DNA from: Acidimicrobiales bacterium
GTDB taxonomy: Bacteria > Actinomycetota > Acidimicrobiia > Acidimicrobiales > Ilumatobacteraceae
Reading direction: 5' to 3'
DNA length: 18,289 bases
Assembly (NCBI GenBank): GCA_030830415.1
Contig: JAURNB010000199.1
Location: 1 to 18,289, forward strand
In this document: positions 17,101 through 18,289 of the stretch, in pieces
How the letters are laid out: each line of letters starts with the position of its first letter
Numbering within the stretch: position 1 is the first letter of the stretch
Notes under the pieces: generated by a model
What the model was told of the DNA's origin: nothing
The model's input: the letters and a program-made list of their open reading frames with translations, nothing else
Databases searched by the model: none
Program-made: the position numbers and the translations under genes

Positions 17101-18289
17101 GGATTGCGAAATAGATTCAACAGTTGCTGTTGGCGTAGCTGCGAGCAGAAGTGCTGCAACACCAGCAACGTGGGGTGATGCCATCGAGGTACCCGACAAT
17201 GTTGCAATAGCGGTATCAGAACTGATTGATGAAGAGGTGATGCCTTGGCCTGGGGCAAAAATGTCGAGGCAAGAACCAAAGTTAGAAAATGATGAGCGCA
17301 CATCTGTTGTGCCAGTTGCTCCTACGGTAACCGCACCTGGTGCACTCGCTGGCGAGAAACGACACGCATTGGCGTTGCTGTTTCCCGCTGCCACCACAAA
17401 CACCACTCCATCGGCAATGCCGCGGGCAACCGCTGCGTTAAGAGCTGTTGATGAAGAGCCACCCAGGCTCATGTTGGCAACAGCAGGAACTCCTGCTTGG
17501 TGGTCACCAATGATCCAGTCGATACCTGCGATAACGCCAGAGGTGGATCCGCTACCGCTACACGACATCACTCGAACAGGAACAAGAGTTACTGACTTTG
17601 CGACGCCGAATGTGGTGCCACCCACGGTGCCTGCAACATGCGTTCCGTGTCCGTTGCAGTCGTCAGTGCCGCGCCCATCGGAGATAGAAGTAAACCCTGG
17701 CGCAATACGACCTGTGAACTCGCTGTGCGTGGCTCGGATTCCGGTGTCAACAACATAGGTGGTCACACCAGTACCCGAGTTGGCATATGAATACGTGTTG
17801 TTCAGTGGCAAGTTGCGCTGATCAACTCGATCGAGGCCCCATGTGGGGTTGGCTTGATCGGCAGAGATAGAAACCACGGAGTCGAGTTCAATAGATTCAA
17901 CATTCGAGTTTGCAGTGAGTTCAGCAACTGCAGCAGCCGTTAAGTCTGCTGCGAAACCTGTGAATACATTGCGGAACGAAGTGACGTTGGTTGCATCAAC
18001 GGCACTAGCAAGTGACTCTGCTGCCGAAAAAGACGAAGTGGATTTCAAACGAACGATATAGCGACCGCCGGCAACTGTCGATGTGTCCACCGCAGGGGTG
18101 TCGTCAACGAGACGTACAATCTTGTTGAGTTCAATGGATGAGACATCGGAGTCTTTCCGAAGTCGTGCGACATCGGCAGAGTCGAGAGTGGCCACGAACC
18201 CATCGGCAGCAGAAGTGAAAACGTCGGTGACCGTATTGCCGAGTTGCATTTCCTTGCGCAATTTGCTGCTCAGGTTGCTCGCGGCGTCG
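14104..18289 (-). CDS. Giant multidomain subtilase with two S8 catalytic domains (5' end outside the window)
   Basis: The frame runs open through the right edge, so signal peptide and true start are missing. Residue 1 here is the TTG codon at 18259-18261, used only for numbering. Order: I9-like propeptide 1 (to about 53), propeptide 2 (65-133), S8 domain 1 (139-411; D172, H205, N294, S359), FN3 (421-513), PPC-like beta domain (517-647), FN3 (656-749), PPC-like (753-883), FN3 with a cysteine pair (889-978), S8 domain 2 (987-1260; D1021, H1054, N1143, S1208), Pro/Thr/Val linker (1274-1307), Lys-rich tail (about 1325-1385). Both triads are complete, and four cysteines recur in each catalytic domain (C202/C234/C300/C331 and C1051/C1083/C1149/C1180). 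It is probably a secreted or wall-linked protease acting on polymers or proteins. The second catalytic domain has no propeptide directly before it. Confidence 0.9.
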   Translation of the reverse strand, partial: DAASNLSSKLRKEMQLGNTVTDVFTSAADGFVATLDSADVARLRKDSDVSSIELNKIVRLVDDTPAVDTSTVAGGRYIVRLKSTSSFSAAESLASAVDATNVTSFRNVFTGFAADLTAAAVAELTANSNVESIELDSVVSISADQANPTWGLDRVDQRNLPLNNTYSYANSGTGVTTYVVDTGIRATHSEFTGRIAPGFTSISDGRGTDDCNGHGTHVAGTVGGTTFGVAKSVTLVPVRVMSCSGSGSTSGVIAGIDWIIGDHQAGVPAVANMSLGGSSSTALNAAVARGIADGVVFVVAAGNSNANACRFSPASAPGAVTVGATGTTDVRSSFSNFGSCLDIFAPGQGITSSSISSDTAIATLSGTSMASPHVAGVAALLLAATPTATVESISQSLVLNATSDLVGNAGSLSPNKLLYSGSLESAPIVVPSAPRTLSAEARNASVALSWLSPSTNGGANISDYIVEYSVDGTLWTVVNDGVSASLSATVTALTNSTTYQFRVKAVNTAGTGAASNIVSARPFALGANDPFAGGIALLGNAGAVVDSTLLATREVGEPAHGGVGGAASIWYRFTAPSNGVLSVTTQGSNFDTLLGVYSGSALDALTVLGVNDDAPKLGVLWSKVEASIVAGTEYSIAVDGWNARKGAVKLNWSFVASALPIGPSVPTAPLALVAAPTNNAVALTWNAPSSDGGAAVTDYVVEYAIANTTTWLTFADGTSTSTAATVTGLNNDVLHYFRVRAVNTAGNSAASTVVSSTPFQALTNDAFAAAEVVVGITGTATGNTALATRETGEPTHGGVGGAASIWYRWVAPNNGVLTVTTEGSNFDTLLGVYSGTSVASLNVLGMNDDAPNSSAVWSKVVGNVVEGTEYKIAIDGWNGRRGTVALNWNFVAALPPALPSAPRNASAAPANGALVVSWAAPLSDGNSPITMYKATAAPGGNICTASTQLGCIIAGLTNGTLYTVTVVATNAVGNSPASASSSAVAPAAPTTTPVTAASWGIDRIDQRALPLDGNVTRRQTGLGVTTYIIDTGVYAGHSEFIGRMSTGFTAVSDGNGTNDCQGHGTHVAGTVAGSTFGVAPQATIVPIRVLDCSGSGSTAGVIAGIDWMIAHHTAGTPAVANLSLGGSYSPAMNAAVARAVADGIVMAVAAGNENADACGVSPASEPSAMTVGATEASDARAYYSNYGSCVDIFAPGSAIVSAATSSPTASRSLSGTSMATPHVAGAAALLLEVTPTLTPAAVASAMSLNATQNVVTDPVGSVNLLLFTGIASAAGSGGAEVEVPPTTVPVETPPTTLPTPTTVPAPVVTTPTTLVPVRNAVPANAEDLLSTNAAPKVSVVSRTVDKVTLRISGKGKVDVYRNGKYLLTTTKKLVTLKMKQITKSSFTVKASRIR
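15601..16296 (-). repeat. FN3 plus PPC-like module, copy B
   Basis: Residues about 656-887 of the giant protease. It repeats copy A at a period of 235 residues. Shared blocks include HGGVGGAASIWYR, GSNFDTLLGVYSG, NDDAP and LNW near the end. The beta domain resembles the pre-peptidase C-terminal (PPC) family often found in secreted peptidases. Confidence 0.8.
16309..17001 (-). repeat. FN3 plus PPC-like module, copy A
   Basis: Residues about 421-651 of the giant protease. It pairs with copy B (15601-16296); nearly the whole FN3 and PPC-like unit aligns without large gaps, indicating an internal tandem duplication that kept the reading frame. The copies have since diverged at many residues. Confidence 0.8.

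Noticed and set aside
16910..17758. A 282-residue plus-strand open frame opposite the giant protease
   Set aside because: It lies fully antisense to the first S8 catalytic domain, whose minus-strand reading has clear catalytic motifs. The plus-strand product shows no recognisable domain, and its openness follows from the codon bias of the real gene. Other antisense frames in the protease genes (for example 14123-14626) were dropped for the same reason.

Overview
The window reads as part of an actinobacterial chromosome. Base composition is moderate, many genes are translationally coupled, and some genes start at GTG. The extracellular proteins are rich in Ala, Ser and Thr, carry fibronectin type III domains, and one has a Pro/Thr/Val linker. 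An acidimicrobial (Ilumatobacter-like) lineage is my best guess, but this is inference from style; no rRNA or marker gene is present to fix it.

Left part (about 75-4845): a small flavin/F420-type split-barrel oxidoreductase gene on the minus strand lies divergent to a plus-strand pair, dihydropyrimidinase then methylmalonate/malonate-semialdehyde dehydrogenase. A class III aminotransferase converges on this pair with only 7 bases between the stop codons. These enzymes fit the lower part of reductive pyrimidine breakdown. Dihydropyrimidinase opens the dihydropyrimidine ring, the aminotransferase turns beta-alanine (or beta-aminoisobutyrate) into a semialdehyde, and the CoA-acylating dehydrogenase makes acetyl-CoA or propionyl-CoA. 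Dihydropyrimidine dehydrogenase and beta-ureidopropionase, which the full pathway needs, are not in this window.

Middle part (about 3490-11580, minus strand): reading leftward, a lipoprotein substrate-binding protein, a tandem terminator, two permeases, two ATPases, formate-tetrahydrofolate ligase and the aminotransferase. From the first permease to the aminotransferase the genes overlap or lie 9 bases or less apart, so one transcript is likely. The transporter is of the branched-chain amino acid / amide type (LivKHMGF), and its real substrate is not shown. Its linkage to the aminotransferase suggests an amino compound or a pyrimidine-breakdown intermediate.

Right part (11721 to the right edge, minus strand): two neighbouring genes for large secreted subtilases. 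The nearer one (777 residues) has one catalytic domain and three FN3 domains. The farther one (more than 1385 residues, N-terminus cut by the window edge) is unusual. It has two I9-type propeptides in tandem, a complete S8 catalytic domain, two copies of an FN3 plus PPC-like module, a third FN3, a second complete S8 catalytic domain, a Pro/Thr linker and a C-terminal basic beta-rich tail. This double-headed protease is the most notable object in the window. I saw no RNA genes, CRISPR arrays, insertion sequences or phage genes.
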